This document shows, one piece after another, positions 1 through 8,056 of a stretch of DNA of 64,000 nucleotides (position 1 is its first letter; the number at the start of each line of letters is the position of its first letter). The notes below the pieces were generated by a model. That model had not been told where the DNA came from and did not search any database. It saw nothing but the letters and a program-made list of their open reading frames with translations. Location of the stretch: the NCBI GenBank assembly GCA_910589485.1, contig CAJUSW010000001.1, positions 124,001 to 188,000 on the forward strand. The letters are read 5' to 3'. The position numbers and the translations under genes were made by a program. Origin of the DNA: an uncultured Duncaniella sp. (GTDB taxonomy: Bacteria > Bacteroidota > Bacteroidia > Bacteroidales > Muribaculaceae).

Positions 1-29
1 ACCGACGTAACAATCTAAAAATAAATGTA

Positions 30-37
30 TAACTTTG
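30..37 (+). promoter_or_regulatory. -7 promoter box of the NlpC/P60 gene
   Basis: TAACTTTG matches the Bacteroidetes -7 consensus TAnnTTTG exactly. Only 7 nt separate it from the ATG at 45, so the predicted transcript would have almost no 5' leader. No clear -33 TTG is visible in the few bases before it. Confidence 0.6.
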
Positions 38-44
38 CATTATT

Positions 45-938
45 ATGTTAAAGAGACTATCCTTACATATCATTTCAATGTCAGTTCTTGCCATTTTGGC
101 AGGATGCGGACCGTCGAAAACCGTGCAGTCTCCGTCGGCAGGATATAAACCCGGTCAAGGCTCCGTGATAAGCAACAACGCGTCGGTATCGGCACCCCAG
201 TCGGCCGCGCTTGTCGATGCCGCACGCAGCTGGCTCGGTACCCCCTACCGCTATGGCGGAGAGGACCGCAAGGGGGTGGACTGCTCCGGACTTGTACTGA
301 AGGTATATAAGGATGCCCTCGGGATCCCGTTGCCCCGCAACTCGGGCGAACAGCGTGATTACTGTACCCCCACGTCAATAGGTAATCTCATCCCCGGCGA
401 CCTCATATTCTTTGCCACAGGAAAGAATAAATCGAAAGTGTCGCATGTGGGCATATTCGTCGGTAATAACCAGATGATACACGCCTCGGCCTCGAAAGGA
501 GTGATCGTGAGCAGCATCACCGAGCCTTATTATTCACGCACCTATGTGGGATCGGGGATTGTTGACAAGTACCATGCTATGCTCAAGGATGTCCCGGCTC
601 AACCCGAGAAGAAGCCGTCAGAGCCCGGATTCACGCTGACACCGGTCGAAAGCCTCCCTGTAGCGGCCAACAAGCCCGAGACTCCTGCCAAATCCGAGAC
701 CACCACGGCATCAGTAACCACTAAAGCTGAAGAGGTGAAAGAACGCCCGGCAAAGCAACCGGCAACCGTGAGGGTAGTAACATCGTCGCCTGAAAAGAAG
801 CCTCAGACGACCGCCAAACCGGTGACCACGGTGCAGACGGCTACCATCTCCACAGCATCGTCAACCACCAATGCGGAACCCACACCCGAGGAAGCCCGCG
901 CATCAGTGCTCAGTTCCCTGAAAGAAAAGGACCTGTAG
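45..938 (+). CDS. NlpC/P60 (C40) peptidoglycan endopeptidase lipoprotein
   Basis: Predicted envelope lipoprotein cleaving peptide bonds in peptidoglycan stems. A signal peptide ends in lipobox LAGC with Cys21 as the lipidated residue. The NlpC/P60 domain spans about residues 53-175: catalytic Cys80 lies in the DCSG motif, His134 in SHVGIF, and His146 in MIHAS is the likely third residue. Residues from about 185 to 297 are a Pro/Thr/Lys/Glu-rich tail of low complexity, probably a flexible linker or wall-spanning extension, longer than in minimal family members. The start is supported by the lipoprotein signal. The gene is followed after 14 nt by an M16-like gene on the same strand, suggesting co-transcription. 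Catalysis by C40 peptidases is established; the exact bond cut here is unknown. Confidence 0.9.
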   Translation: MLKRLSLHIISMSVLAILAGCGPSKTVQSPSAGYKPGQGSVISNNASVSAPQSAALVDAARSWLGTPYRYGGEDRKGVDCSGLVLKVYKDALGIPLPRNSGEQRDYCTPTSIGNLIPGDLIFFATGKNKSKVSHVGIFVGNNQMIHASASKGVIVSSITEPYYSRTYVGSGIVDKYHAMLKDVPAQPEKKPSEPGFTLTPVESLPVAANKPETPAKSETTTASVTTKAEEVKERPAKQPATVRVVTSSPEKKPQTTAKPVTTVQTATISTASSTTNAEPTPEEARASVLSSLKEKDL

Positions 939-952
939 CGAGCCATGTACCT

Positions 953-2284
953 ATGCCTCACCACAAGGTCATAAATCATCAATTCATGAATCCTGATCTG
1001 AACGAAACAATAGACCGTACAAAATCGCCCGACATAAAAAACATGGGCCCCTTATCACTTCCGGAAGCCGACACTTCCGTTCTGGCAAACGGTCTGACAT
1101 TACATACACTCAGCGGCGGTGACGCCGAAGTGAGCCGAATCAAGATACTTATACCCGGAGGTATAGCCGAATCCCCCCGCCCCCAACTGTATCAGGTGGC
1201 CAACTCGCTCATGCTCGAGGGATCAAAGAACCATCCCGGCCGGGAGTTGGCCGACATTATAGAGTATAACGGCGCATGGACCGGACTCGAGACCACTACC
1301 CATCATTCAGGACTGAGCATGTACTGCCTCAACAGCGTGTACCCGTCACTCCTGCCTCTTGTCAAGGAGATTGTGATGTATCCCGAATTTGCGCCAGAAG
1401 CCACCGCGCATATGCTTCAGTCCGAAGCCGCCAGAATAGAAGTAGAGCAACACAAGGTGCTTTACAGAGCAGGATGTGCGATAAAAAACATGGTGTACGG
1501 ACCGCAACACCCCCTATCATCAGTGACCGATCCGCAGCAATTGCTCGAAATCACACCGGCCGAGATCACCGAGGCCCATCATGCCAGGCTCGACCCCGAG
1601 GGGATGCACGTGTACATCAGCGGACTGCTGTCCAAGCGCATGACCGACATGGCCAAGGAAGTGTTCTCATCCATACCAAAGTCACGGACATTTCCGCTTC
1701 CGCAACTGAGATTTCCCGAGCATAGCGCGGGGCAACGCACCCATGTGGAGATGCCCGATTCCATGCAGAGCGGAGTGAGGCTGATGATTCCGGCCATAGG
1801 GCGCAAACATCCCGATTACGTGCCGTTGAGAATGGCCGTGATAGCCTTGGGAGGATATTTCGGTAGCCGACTGATGCTGAATATCCGCGAGGAAAAAGGT
1901 CTCACTTACGGCATAACAGCCTCCCTGATGGGATTCCGCCACAGCGGTTTCATATCCATCGCATCCCAGACCGATGCAAGGACTGTGGATCAACTTATTG
2001 AAGAGACCAACTCGGAACTTGAACGCATGAAGAATCCGGCATCATATTCCGATGACGAGATCGACCGCATAAGCCGGTTTGTACTGTCGGAACTGGCCGG
2101 AGTGCTCGACAGTCCGTTCTCACGCGCCGACTTCCTTCAGACCCAGGTTTCGGCCAACACACCGGCAGGATATTTCGCCATGCAGGATAGCGCAGCACGC
2201 ACCATGTCGGCCGAAATGCTTGCCTCAATGGCAGAAAAATATTTCGACACGTCAAAATTATTCATCGCTACCGCCGGGAAGTGA
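953..2284 (+). CDS. M16 family peptidase-like protein lacking the zinc motif
   Basis: About 440 residues holding both M16 halves, as in the M16B (processing peptidase/PqqL-like) group. In the N-terminal half, the position where the HxxEH zinc motif is expected reads LYQVANSLMLEGSK, so the metal-binding and catalytic residues are missing. The C-terminal half keeps the family's Arg/Tyr substrate-binding signature in SRLMLNIREEKGLTYG. No signal peptide is visible. The likely role is a non-catalytic partner or peptide-binding protein, by analogy with inactive M16B subunits, but no active partner gene lies nearby. An alternative start at 986 (MNPDLNE) has a more A/T-rich upstream sequence and is equally plausible. 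Confidence 0.8.
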   Translation: MPHHKVINHQFMNPDLNETIDRTKSPDIKNMGPLSLPEADTSVLANGLTLHTLSGGDAEVSRIKILIPGGIAESPRPQLYQVANSLMLEGSKNHPGRELADIIEYNGAWTGLETTTHHSGLSMYCLNSVYPSLLPLVKEIVMYPEFAPEATAHMLQSEAARIEVEQHKVLYRAGCAIKNMVYGPQHPLSSVTDPQQLLEITPAEITEAHHARLDPEGMHVYISGLLSKRMTDMAKEVFSSIPKSRTFPLPQLRFPEHSAGQRTHVEMPDSMQSGVRLMIPAIGRKHPDYVPLRMAVIALGGYFGSRLMLNIREEKGLTYGITASLMGFRHSGFISIASQTDARTVDQLIEETNSELERMKNPASYSDDEIDRISRFVLSELAGVLDSPFSRADFLQTQVSANTPAGYFAMQDSAARTMSAEMLASMAEKYFDTSKLFIATAGK

Positions 2285-2332
2285 CAACCCTTCGGCAAGT
2301 CAATGCGTTATATTATTGTGTGAAGTCAACGA

Positions 2333-2647
2333 TCAAGGATTGTACAGGTCAGGATTGAAGAACGATTCCACATCACGAGCCAGTTCAAGAGCCATTGTAG
2401 CCGGCCCATCGGGGTCGAGTTCCGAAGCCCGGGCATAATCATTGGTAGCCCTGCTTCGCTCTCCCAGACGCCAGTACAATTTACCCCTTCGGAAATACAG
2501 GTCGGCCACGTTTCTCCGCGCCTGTTCATCACCCGCCTTGAACTCCTCACCATTCATGGCCCCGGCGATGGTTTCGCCCAGGAGTTTCACCGCCCCGGCA
2601 AGATGCCCCGAGGCTATGAGTTGATCGATATTTCGGCTCTCGCACAT
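2333..2647 (-). CDS. Small tetratricopeptide-repeat protein
   Basis: A 104-residue protein made almost entirely of helical repeat sequence. Residues about 46-80 (RRNVADLYFRRGKLYWRLGE, then an Asn/Asp-Tyr-Ala segment ending ASELDPDGP) fit a TPR motif with the typical Trp/Leu/Gly, Tyr and Ala/Pro positions. It has no signal peptide, so it is probably cytoplasmic and mediates protein contacts. It is transcribed divergently from the phosphatase gene starting at 2692, with a -7 box 20 nt upstream of its start. I cannot name a partner. Confidence 0.75.
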   Translation of the reverse strand: MCESRNIDQLIASGHLAGAVKLLGETIAGAMNGEEFKAGDEQARRNVADLYFRRGKLYWRLGERSRATNDYARASELDPDGPATMALELARDVESFFNPDLYNP

Positions 2648-2667
2648 TAATCAATGGTTTTGGACCG

Positions 2668-2675
2668 CAAAACTA
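2668..2675 (-). promoter_or_regulatory. -7 promoter box of the TPR gene
   Basis: Reads TAGTTTTG on the minus strand, matching TAnnTTTG, 20 nt before the ATG at 2647. Confidence 0.5.
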
Positions 2676-2691
2676 CTCAAAAAAGACGTAA

Positions 2692-3960
2692 ATGACAATG
2701 GTACGACAGGTTTTCACTCTCATCATCTCGATATTCTGCCTCATGGCGGCCGCATCGGATCGTAACGTCACCCGATATTCCTACACGGAATGTGAGGGAT
2801 CATCGATGCCATATCCCGACATAGACATGAAGCTGAGAGCCATCCCCGACTCTCTGGTTCCGGTGTATGTCAACCATGTGGGAAGGCATGGGGCAAGATT
2901 CATGACCTCGGGCAAAGCTATCGGTGACCTGCTGAAAAGATTACATAAGGCCGATTCACTCGGCACCATAACTCCACGCGGAAAAGAGATGATATCGCTA
3001 TGCAATCGTGTCATGCAACGCACGGCCGACCGCTGGGGAGCGCTCGACTCGCTGGGCATGGCCGAGCAGGAGGGGATCGCATCGCGTCTCTACTCAATAG
3101 CCCCCGACCTGTTCAGCGGACACAAGATCAACGCTATATCATCCTATGTGCCACGTTGCGTAGCTTCCATGGACGCGTTCACCCACCAGATAGCGCGCCT
3201 CGACTCCAAAGTGGAAATATACACCTCGTCGGGTCGCCAGAACTCGCGACTGGTGCGCCCATGGACAGGCGATGCCGATTACAAGTCGTTCATGGATGAC
3301 AGCAGATGGTCAGACATATATCACAGATATCTCGACGCCACCGTGCCCGGGCAGGTGGCCGAAAAACTACTTGGCAAGGGATATCCATTCTCAAAGAATG
3401 AGAAGAGGGACGTGACATTGGACGCTTATAAAGTGGTGGCCGGATGCGAGGCCATATCAATTGACCCGCAGGCCTCACGGTTCTTCACCCCCGAGGAGTA
3501 CAACGCCCTGTGGAGCATCGCCAATATGCACCATTACCTCACCCATTCGGCCTCGACACTCTCTCCCGCCCCGATGGATCTCGCCACAGCTTTGCTCGAC
3601 AACCTCATCATTACAATGGATTCAGCGGTGAAAGGAAATAATGAATACACGGTGATGCTCCGATTCGGCCACGCCGAGACGCTGATGCCGTTGCTGGCCT
3701 TGATGCGGCTTCCCGGGTGCTACTATATGACCGACGATTTCGCTACCGTAGGCGAGCATTGGCGCGACTTCACGGTAGTGCCGATGGGTGCCAACCTGCA
3801 GATGATACTTCTCAAGTCCACATCCACAGGGAAAATGTATGTCAGGGTTGATGTCAATGAAAAACCGGTGATATTACCCGGTCAGAAAAGCGTGTACACA
3901 TCTTGGGAAAATGCCAGGAAGTATCTGATCAATTGTCTCCCCGGCGATCCTCAGCCTTAA
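2692..3960 (+). CDS. Secreted histidine-acid phosphatase, MINPP-like
   Basis: A clade-2 histidine phosphatase of 422 residues. Residues 1-22 form a signal peptide, so it is exported. The phosphohistidine nucleophile motif is RHGAR at 65-69 (His66), and the acid/base HAE tripeptide is at 327-329, in the order expected for the family. HAE, instead of the HD of acid phosphatases and phytases, points to multiple-inositol-polyphosphate phosphatase (MINPP)-like enzymes, which dephosphorylate inositol hexakisphosphate in gut Bacteroidota. Substrate assignment is inference. It is divergent from a small TPR gene and convergent with a HAD phosphatase 25 nt downstream. A second ATG lies two codons in. 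Confidence 0.85.
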   Translation: MTMVRQVFTLIISIFCLMAAASDRNVTRYSYTECEGSSMPYPDIDMKLRAIPDSLVPVYVNHVGRHGARFMTSGKAIGDLLKRLHKADSLGTITPRGKEMISLCNRVMQRTADRWGALDSLGMAEQEGIASRLYSIAPDLFSGHKINAISSYVPRCVASMDAFTHQIARLDSKVEIYTSSGRQNSRLVRPWTGDADYKSFMDDSRWSDIYHRYLDATVPGQVAEKLLGKGYPFSKNEKRDVTLDAYKVVAGCEAISIDPQASRFFTPEEYNALWSIANMHHYLTHSASTLSPAPMDLATALLDNLIITMDSAVKGNNEYTVMLRFGHAETLMPLLALMRLPGCYYMTDDFATVGEHWRDFTVVPMGANLQMILLKSTSTGKMYVRVDVNEKPVILPGQKSVYTSWENARKYLINCLPGDPQP

Positions 3961-3985
3961 AGATTAGTCAGTGAGTGTGCGATGT

Positions 3986-4507
3986 TCACCACAGGTGTGC
4001 GTCATCGCACATCCACTCCCCTCTCGACGAGAGGATCTGGGAAATCAGATCGCGGGCCACCCCTGCTCCTCCATTACACGGGGATATATAGCGGGCCTCG
4101 CACTTGGCCTCGACTGACGCATCGCGAGGCACACAAGGCAATCCCACAAGACGCATGGCCGGAATATCAGGGATATCATCGCCTACGTAGGCTACCGATT
4201 CCGGGGCAAGTCCACGGTCGCTCATCCAGCGGGTGATGCATTCCCCTTTGTCGGCAACATGGAAGAATACGTCCTCTATTCCGAGCGACCTGTAGGCCGG
4301 AAGCATTGACAGATCCCTTGCTCCCGAAATTACAGCTATGCGCATGCCACGGCGCAGGGCATACTGTATGGCATATCCGTCCTTCACATTGGAATGACGC
4401 TGCAGGGTGCCATCCTCGCGCACCGCTACCGTGGATGCCGACAGCACTCCATCCATATCAAAGGCTATTGCCTGAATACGGGTAAGATCGTAATCGATTC
4501 TGCTCAT
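3986..4507 (-). CDS. KdsC-like HAD phosphatase
   Basis: A short HAD-superfamily protein (173 residues) without a cap domain, like KdsC, which removes phosphate from KDO-8-phosphate during lipopolysaccharide core synthesis. Motif I is FDMDGV with Asp17 and Asp19; motif II Ser is in VISGARD; motif IV is GDDIPDIPAM. The KdsC-type signatures DGYAIQYALRRG and GECITRW are also present. KdsC acts as a cytoplasmic tetramer. It follows the DUF2520 gene by 10 nt in a three-gene minus-strand cluster with a nitroreductase. Other small HAD phosphatases of the same family cannot be fully excluded. Confidence 0.82.
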   Translation of the reverse strand: MSRIDYDLTRIQAIAFDMDGVLSASTVAVREDGTLQRHSNVKDGYAIQYALRRGMRIAVISGARDLSMLPAYRSLGIEDVFFHVADKGECITRWMSDRGLAPESVAYVGDDIPDIPAMRLVGLPCVPRDASVEAKCEARYISPCNGGAGVARDLISQILSSRGEWMCDDAHLW

Positions 4508-4517
4508 GATTTCAATC

Positions 4518-5309
4518 CTATGATTTATGATGCCGGTTGTAGATCGACGCGGATATCATCCTGTAGATTTCGGCAAGTTGCGGATCAAGCATTGACTCAT
4601 GCGCCTCCATCACCTCGCGGTCGCCACGCACGGCCGGACCGGTCTGACCCTGCGCCGGAGAACCGTTCAGGGCCTTCCGCACCGTCTCTTTCAGCAACGG
4701 GTGCAACACCTCGAGACTGAGACCGTCGCGCCGAAGCAAGTCATCGGCAATAGTGAACATATGGTTGGTGAAATTGCAGGCGAACACTGCCGCAATGTGC
4801 ATCCTCTTCCTCAAATCCCCGTCGGCATAGTGCACCTTAGGGGTGACTCGTTCAGCAATACGCCTTATGCGGTCAGCCACCTCGGGCGAGGATCCTTCGA
4901 TAAACAATGGGACTTCAGCCATATCTACATCCACCCCTTTGGAGAATGTCTGCAACGGATAAAACACCCCGATACTCCCCGACATGCTCTCCAATACATC
5001 CATGGGCAGAGACCCTGACGTGTGCAACCACAGCGCTTTATTGCGCGGGATGCGGGAAAGCACCTCGGACACAGCATGATCCACAAGGCTCACTATGTAA
5101 ACGTCAGCATCTGGTATCACCTGCGACGGATCATCGATGGCCACGGCATTCTCCAAAGCGGAAGCCAACCCGCGGGCCGAGGCTATGTTTCTGGAATATA
5201 CCTGCACGACATGGCCCGCACCTGAACGTTCAAGCGCGGGAGCCAGATGTGAGGCCACGTTTCCGGCCCCGATGAAGACTATGGAATCACCAACGGCCGA
5301 TGTGGACAT
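4518..5309 (-). CDS. Rossmann-fold DUF2520 domain protein
   Basis: A 263-residue two-domain oxidoreductase-like protein. The N-terminal Rossmann fold has the dinucleotide-binding signature VFIGAGNVASHLA (residues 10-22) and resembles pyrroline-5-carboxylate reductase and ketopantoate reductase folds. The C-terminal DUF2520 helical region (about 140-260) contains the conserved HIAAVFACNFTNHM segment. The substrate is unknown for this family. Its start overlaps the end of the upstream nitroreductase gene by 23 nt and it ends 10 nt before the KdsC-like gene, so the three are probably co-transcribed. Confidence 0.85.
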   Translation of the reverse strand: MSTSAVGDSIVFIGAGNVASHLAPALERSGAGHVVQVYSRNIASARGLASALENAVAIDDPSQVIPDADVYIVSLVDHAVSEVLSRIPRNKALWLHTSGSLPMDVLESMSGSIGVFYPLQTFSKGVDVDMAEVPLFIEGSSPEVADRIRRIAERVTPKVHYADGDLRKRMHIAAVFACNFTNHMFTIADDLLRRDGLSLEVLHPLLKETVRKALNGSPAQGQTGPAVRGDREVMEAHESMLDPQLAEIYRMISASIYNRHHKS

Positions 5310-5811
5310 TTTCCCACTTCAATTTCTCGGTATCCTGAGGCTTGCGTATCTCGTCGGGGTGACCGAACGTGATGATGCACAGCACGGGGCATGTCTCGGG
5401 TATTCCGAGCACTTCCTGCACATACTGATCGGCGGGGGTGCCGTCGGCGGCGAAACGTCCATATACCTGCACCCAGCATGAGCCGAGCCCAAGGGCTGTA
5501 GCCTGAAGTTGCATATAGGAGGCGGCCACTGAGGCATCCTCGATCCATGCTTCCGACTTAGTGGAATCCACAGTTACGGCGATAGCGAGCGGACAACGGC
5601 CCACCGAGATGGCACCGGCAGGTTTGCACTCGGCAAGGCGCTGCAGGGTGTCCTTATCCTCCACGGCTACAAGCTGCCACGCACGTGCGCTCTTGGATGT
5701 GGGGGAAAGTAACGCAGCCTCAAGCAGGAGCTTTACGTCTTCGGGCGAGATGGGCTCCTCGGTATATTTACGTATGGAACGCCTGTTGATTATCAGTTCG
5801 TGAAAATCCAT
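5287..5811 (-). CDS. Nitroreductase family protein (FMN-dependent)
   Basis: A 174-residue protein with the N-terminal RRSIRKY signature (residues 10-16) that binds FMN phosphate in nitroreductases, followed by SPTSKSARAWQLVAV and the C-terminal GLGSCWVQ and ITFGHPDE motifs. These enzymes transfer electrons from NAD(P)H to quinones, flavins or nitro compounds as cytoplasmic homodimers. Length is normal for the short subfamily. It is the first gene of the cluster with DUF2520 and KdsC-like genes. The physiological substrate cannot be inferred. Confidence 0.88.
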   Translation of the reverse strand: MDFHELIINRRSIRKYTEEPISPEDVKLLLEAALLSPTSKSARAWQLVAVEDKDTLQRLAECKPAGAISVGRCPLAIAVTVDSTKSEAWIEDASVAASYMQLQATALGLGSCWVQVYGRFAADGTPADQYVQEVLGIPETCPVLCIITFGHPDEIRKPQDTEKLKWENVHIGRW

Positions 5812-5836
5812 GATGTGGTATTAGGGGGGGTAATTA

Positions 5837-6775
5837 TTACCGGCGACACACCCACACTGTGGGATGGGCGGACCGCAGAGAGTCAGCCTTAAGAGTGGCT
5901 TCCTTCATGGTGGATGCCGACGAGGCATACACCCTGAACTTATCATCCATCTCCATCACCGCGAGGGTAGGATCGCCGTTGATGTGCCTCAAAGCCGACT
6001 TCATAGTGGGGAATGAACCCACCACGAGAAGATATCGGCCCGGCTGGGGAGCCACGCTTGCGGCCACTGCTGTCTCGGCCGCCGCAACGGGCACTGAGAT
6101 GTTGAGCTCGATCTCCCTCGACAGGGATATGGTTTCATCGGATGTGATAGGCGCTACTGAAGCAACATTGGTCCTCAGCCCGGAATCGAGTGATGCGAAA
6201 TTGGACTGACGGTTGTTCATGAGCTTGCCGGTGGAGATGAATATTCCACATGCCACCACAGCTATTATCAGCGATGCGGCCAGCTTCAATGCCACGGGGA
6301 TCTTTACTACCCGTGCCTCAGCCTCGGCCTCAATGGTTTCCTGGGTGTCACTATCGGTGGCGATAGGCGTGATGTCCAATGGCGCAAGGCCCATATACCG
6401 CATGGCCACACCCGAGGAGTCGGATGGTTCAAAAACCAACACACCATCGGTCAGCGTCATATCGCCGAGATTGCCCACGGGCATGGTGCCGGTCAGCTCC
6501 AACTGATGACGGAATGAAGCGATGGCTGTTTCGACTTCCAAACGGGCCGCGTCGAGAGTCACACCCTCTTTCTTTGCCACACTTTCGGAAAGCAAACCGT
6601 CGTTGATAGTAACGGCCTGGTTGAAGCCGAGCGACCTCATCGGAGGCATGAAACGGCAAGCCTCGGCATCGTATCGGGCCGGTGTCTCATGCACGAGAAA
6701 CGCACCAAGACCGGGAGCCACTACACAGTCGTGACTCATAAGCAGATACTCTATATGTGAGGCCAGATCAATCAT
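5837..6775 (-). CDS. HU-CCDC81 and SPOR domain membrane protein
   Basis: Architecture in order: N-terminal HU-like CCDC81 domain (residues 1-120, starting HIEYLLMSHDCVVAPGLGAF), one transmembrane helix at about 161-181, a Ser/Thr/Ala-rich linker, and a C-terminal SPOR domain at about 246-310. SPOR domains bind denuded glycan strands of septal peptidoglycan, so the predicted topology has the HU-like part in the cytoplasm and SPOR in the periplasm, a possible link between nucleoid or filament and the cell wall. This domain pair is a known Bacteroidetes family of unknown detailed function. The first Met fits the family start, and the -7 box ends 4 nt before it. Confidence 0.88.
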   Translation of the reverse strand: MIDLASHIEYLLMSHDCVVAPGLGAFLVHETPARYDAEACRFMPPMRSLGFNQAVTINDGLLSESVAKKEGVTLDAARLEVETAIASFRHQLELTGTMPVGNLGDMTLTDGVLVFEPSDSSGVAMRYMGLAPLDITPIATDSDTQETIEAEAEARVVKIPVALKLAASLIIAVVACGIFISTGKLMNNRQSNFASLDSGLRTNVASVAPITSDETISLSREIELNISVPVAAAETAVAASVAPQPGRYLLVVGSFPTMKSALRHINGDPTLAVMEMDDKFRVYASSASTMKEATLKADSLRSAHPTVWVCRR

Positions 6776-6779
6776 GTTG

Positions 6780-6787
6780 CAAAGTTA
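6780..6787 (-). promoter_or_regulatory. -7 promoter box directly before the HU/SPOR gene
   Basis: TAACTTTG on the minus strand with only CAAC between it and the ATG at 6775. The predicted start of transcription falls at or within the start codon. Confidence 0.6.
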
Positions 6788-6934
6788 CGGACTTTTTTCT
6801 GTCTACACAAACTTATTTTCATCAAAAGCTTCACGCCACCAATGTAACTATCGGACGATCAAGCAGTAAATATTTTTATATAAAGTATCGGTTTAACAGG
6901 CCCGGCGATGTGCGTTTTCCGGCCGATTAAAGTT

Positions 6935-7930
6935 TCACTTGAACACTTTGTCAAGAAAAGCCACCGTATAATTCACCGTCGGTTCGGCCCATTGGCGGAA
7001 AAGCCAGAAGGGATGGATAGGCGCACCCACCGGGTTGATCTCACTATATATGCCAAGGGATTTGTAAACCGAAACCAGCTCATCGCGCCCGTCATGATAG
7101 CGCGGCAACTCGCTGTTGATAAAGCAAACAGGGGCCGAAGCCGAGGTGATCCATTTCACGGGAGAAGCCTCGTTCCAGTTCTCGGATGCAACGTCATACA
7201 ATCCGCCGAGCCATATGGGCCCCACCTGCAGTTTACCACGTTCGCGGAAGTATTGCTCACAACCTGAAATATTACCCGGTGAAACGAAGGTGGCCACACC
7301 GTCCATACTCACCACAGCCTGGACATCGCTCGACACATTGCGCCACATTCCCTCCCCTTCATGCCGGGAGGATCCGTTGGTGACTCCGGTAAGCGTGGCG
7401 AGCTGTGCTCCGGCCGAGCATCCCGACACGGCAATGCGGTCAGGATCTATGCCATACTTGGAAGCATTGGCACGCGCCCATCTCACGGCAGTCTTTATAT
7501 CATGCAGTCCTGCCGGGTACAGGGCCTCGGGAATTAAGCGATATTCTACCGGAATCGTCACATATCCGGCCTTGGCTATCTGCTGAGCCATAGGTACCTG
7601 CAGTGACCGGTCGCCCGAGTTCCATCCTCCGCCATGAATCATGATCAGCGCGGGATAGATACTGTCGTTATCGGGGCGGAAAATATCAACGTGCAGATCA
7701 CGCGGGCCAAATGGAGTGTCGTCAAAATGAGCGTATGTGACATTCTCGATGGCTTTTACACCGGCGGGAAGCTCGGGCCGCATCAGCTCGACATCAGGAT
7801 TATTCTTACGCACTTTAATATAAGTCGACCACGCAGTGAACGATGTGTCGCGAGGCACTGTGGGGGTCTCGGCATAGGCAGTTGTCGACAATAGCAATGA
7901 TGCCAGTATTGCAGTCAGGTAAGTTTTCAT
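6935..7930 (-). CDS. Secreted alpha/beta-hydrolase esterase
   Basis: A 331-residue exported esterase. I chose the ATG at 7930 because it begins a typical signal peptide (residues 1-20, ending AYA) and follows a good promoter; an upstream in-frame extension lacks these. The alpha/beta-hydrolase core has the oxyanion motif HGGG (99-102), nucleophile Ser172 in GCSAG, a probable Asp in YHDGRDELV and His in APIHPFW. This matches the BD-FAE/carboxylesterase group found near polysaccharide-degrading loci, acting on acyl or feruloyl esters of glycans. The substrate is inference; no glycan locus is adjacent. Confidence 0.85.
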   Translation of the reverse strand: MKTYLTAILASLLLSTTAYAETPTVPRDTSFTAWSTYIKVRKNNPDVELMRPELPAGVKAIENVTYAHFDDTPFGPRDLHVDIFRPDNDSIYPALIMIHGGGWNSGDRSLQVPMAQQIAKAGYVTIPVEYRLIPEALYPAGLHDIKTAVRWARANASKYGIDPDRIAVSGCSAGAQLATLTGVTNGSSRHEGEGMWRNVSSDVQAVVSMDGVATFVSPGNISGCEQYFRERGKLQVGPIWLGGLYDVASENWNEASPVKWITSASAPVCFINSELPRYHDGRDELVSVYKSLGIYSEINPVGAPIHPFWLFRQWAEPTVNYTVAFLDKVFK

Positions 7931-7963
7931 GATATGTTTTCTATGATTATAGGGTTTATACGG

Positions 7964-7994
7964 CAAATATAATGAATCCGTTGAAGATTTACAA
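7964..7994 (-). promoter_or_regulatory. Promoter of the secreted esterase gene
   Basis: On the minus strand a TTG (7994-7992) is followed after 20 nt by TATATTTG (7971-7964), the expected spacing of the Bacteroidetes -33 and -7 elements. It lies 33 nt before the chosen ATG at 7930. Confidence 0.6.
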
Positions 7995-8056
7995 AAACAA
8001 TCTCCGCGAATATCCATGATACACGCGGAGATCTGTTATGCTGTTTGTGCAGATGA

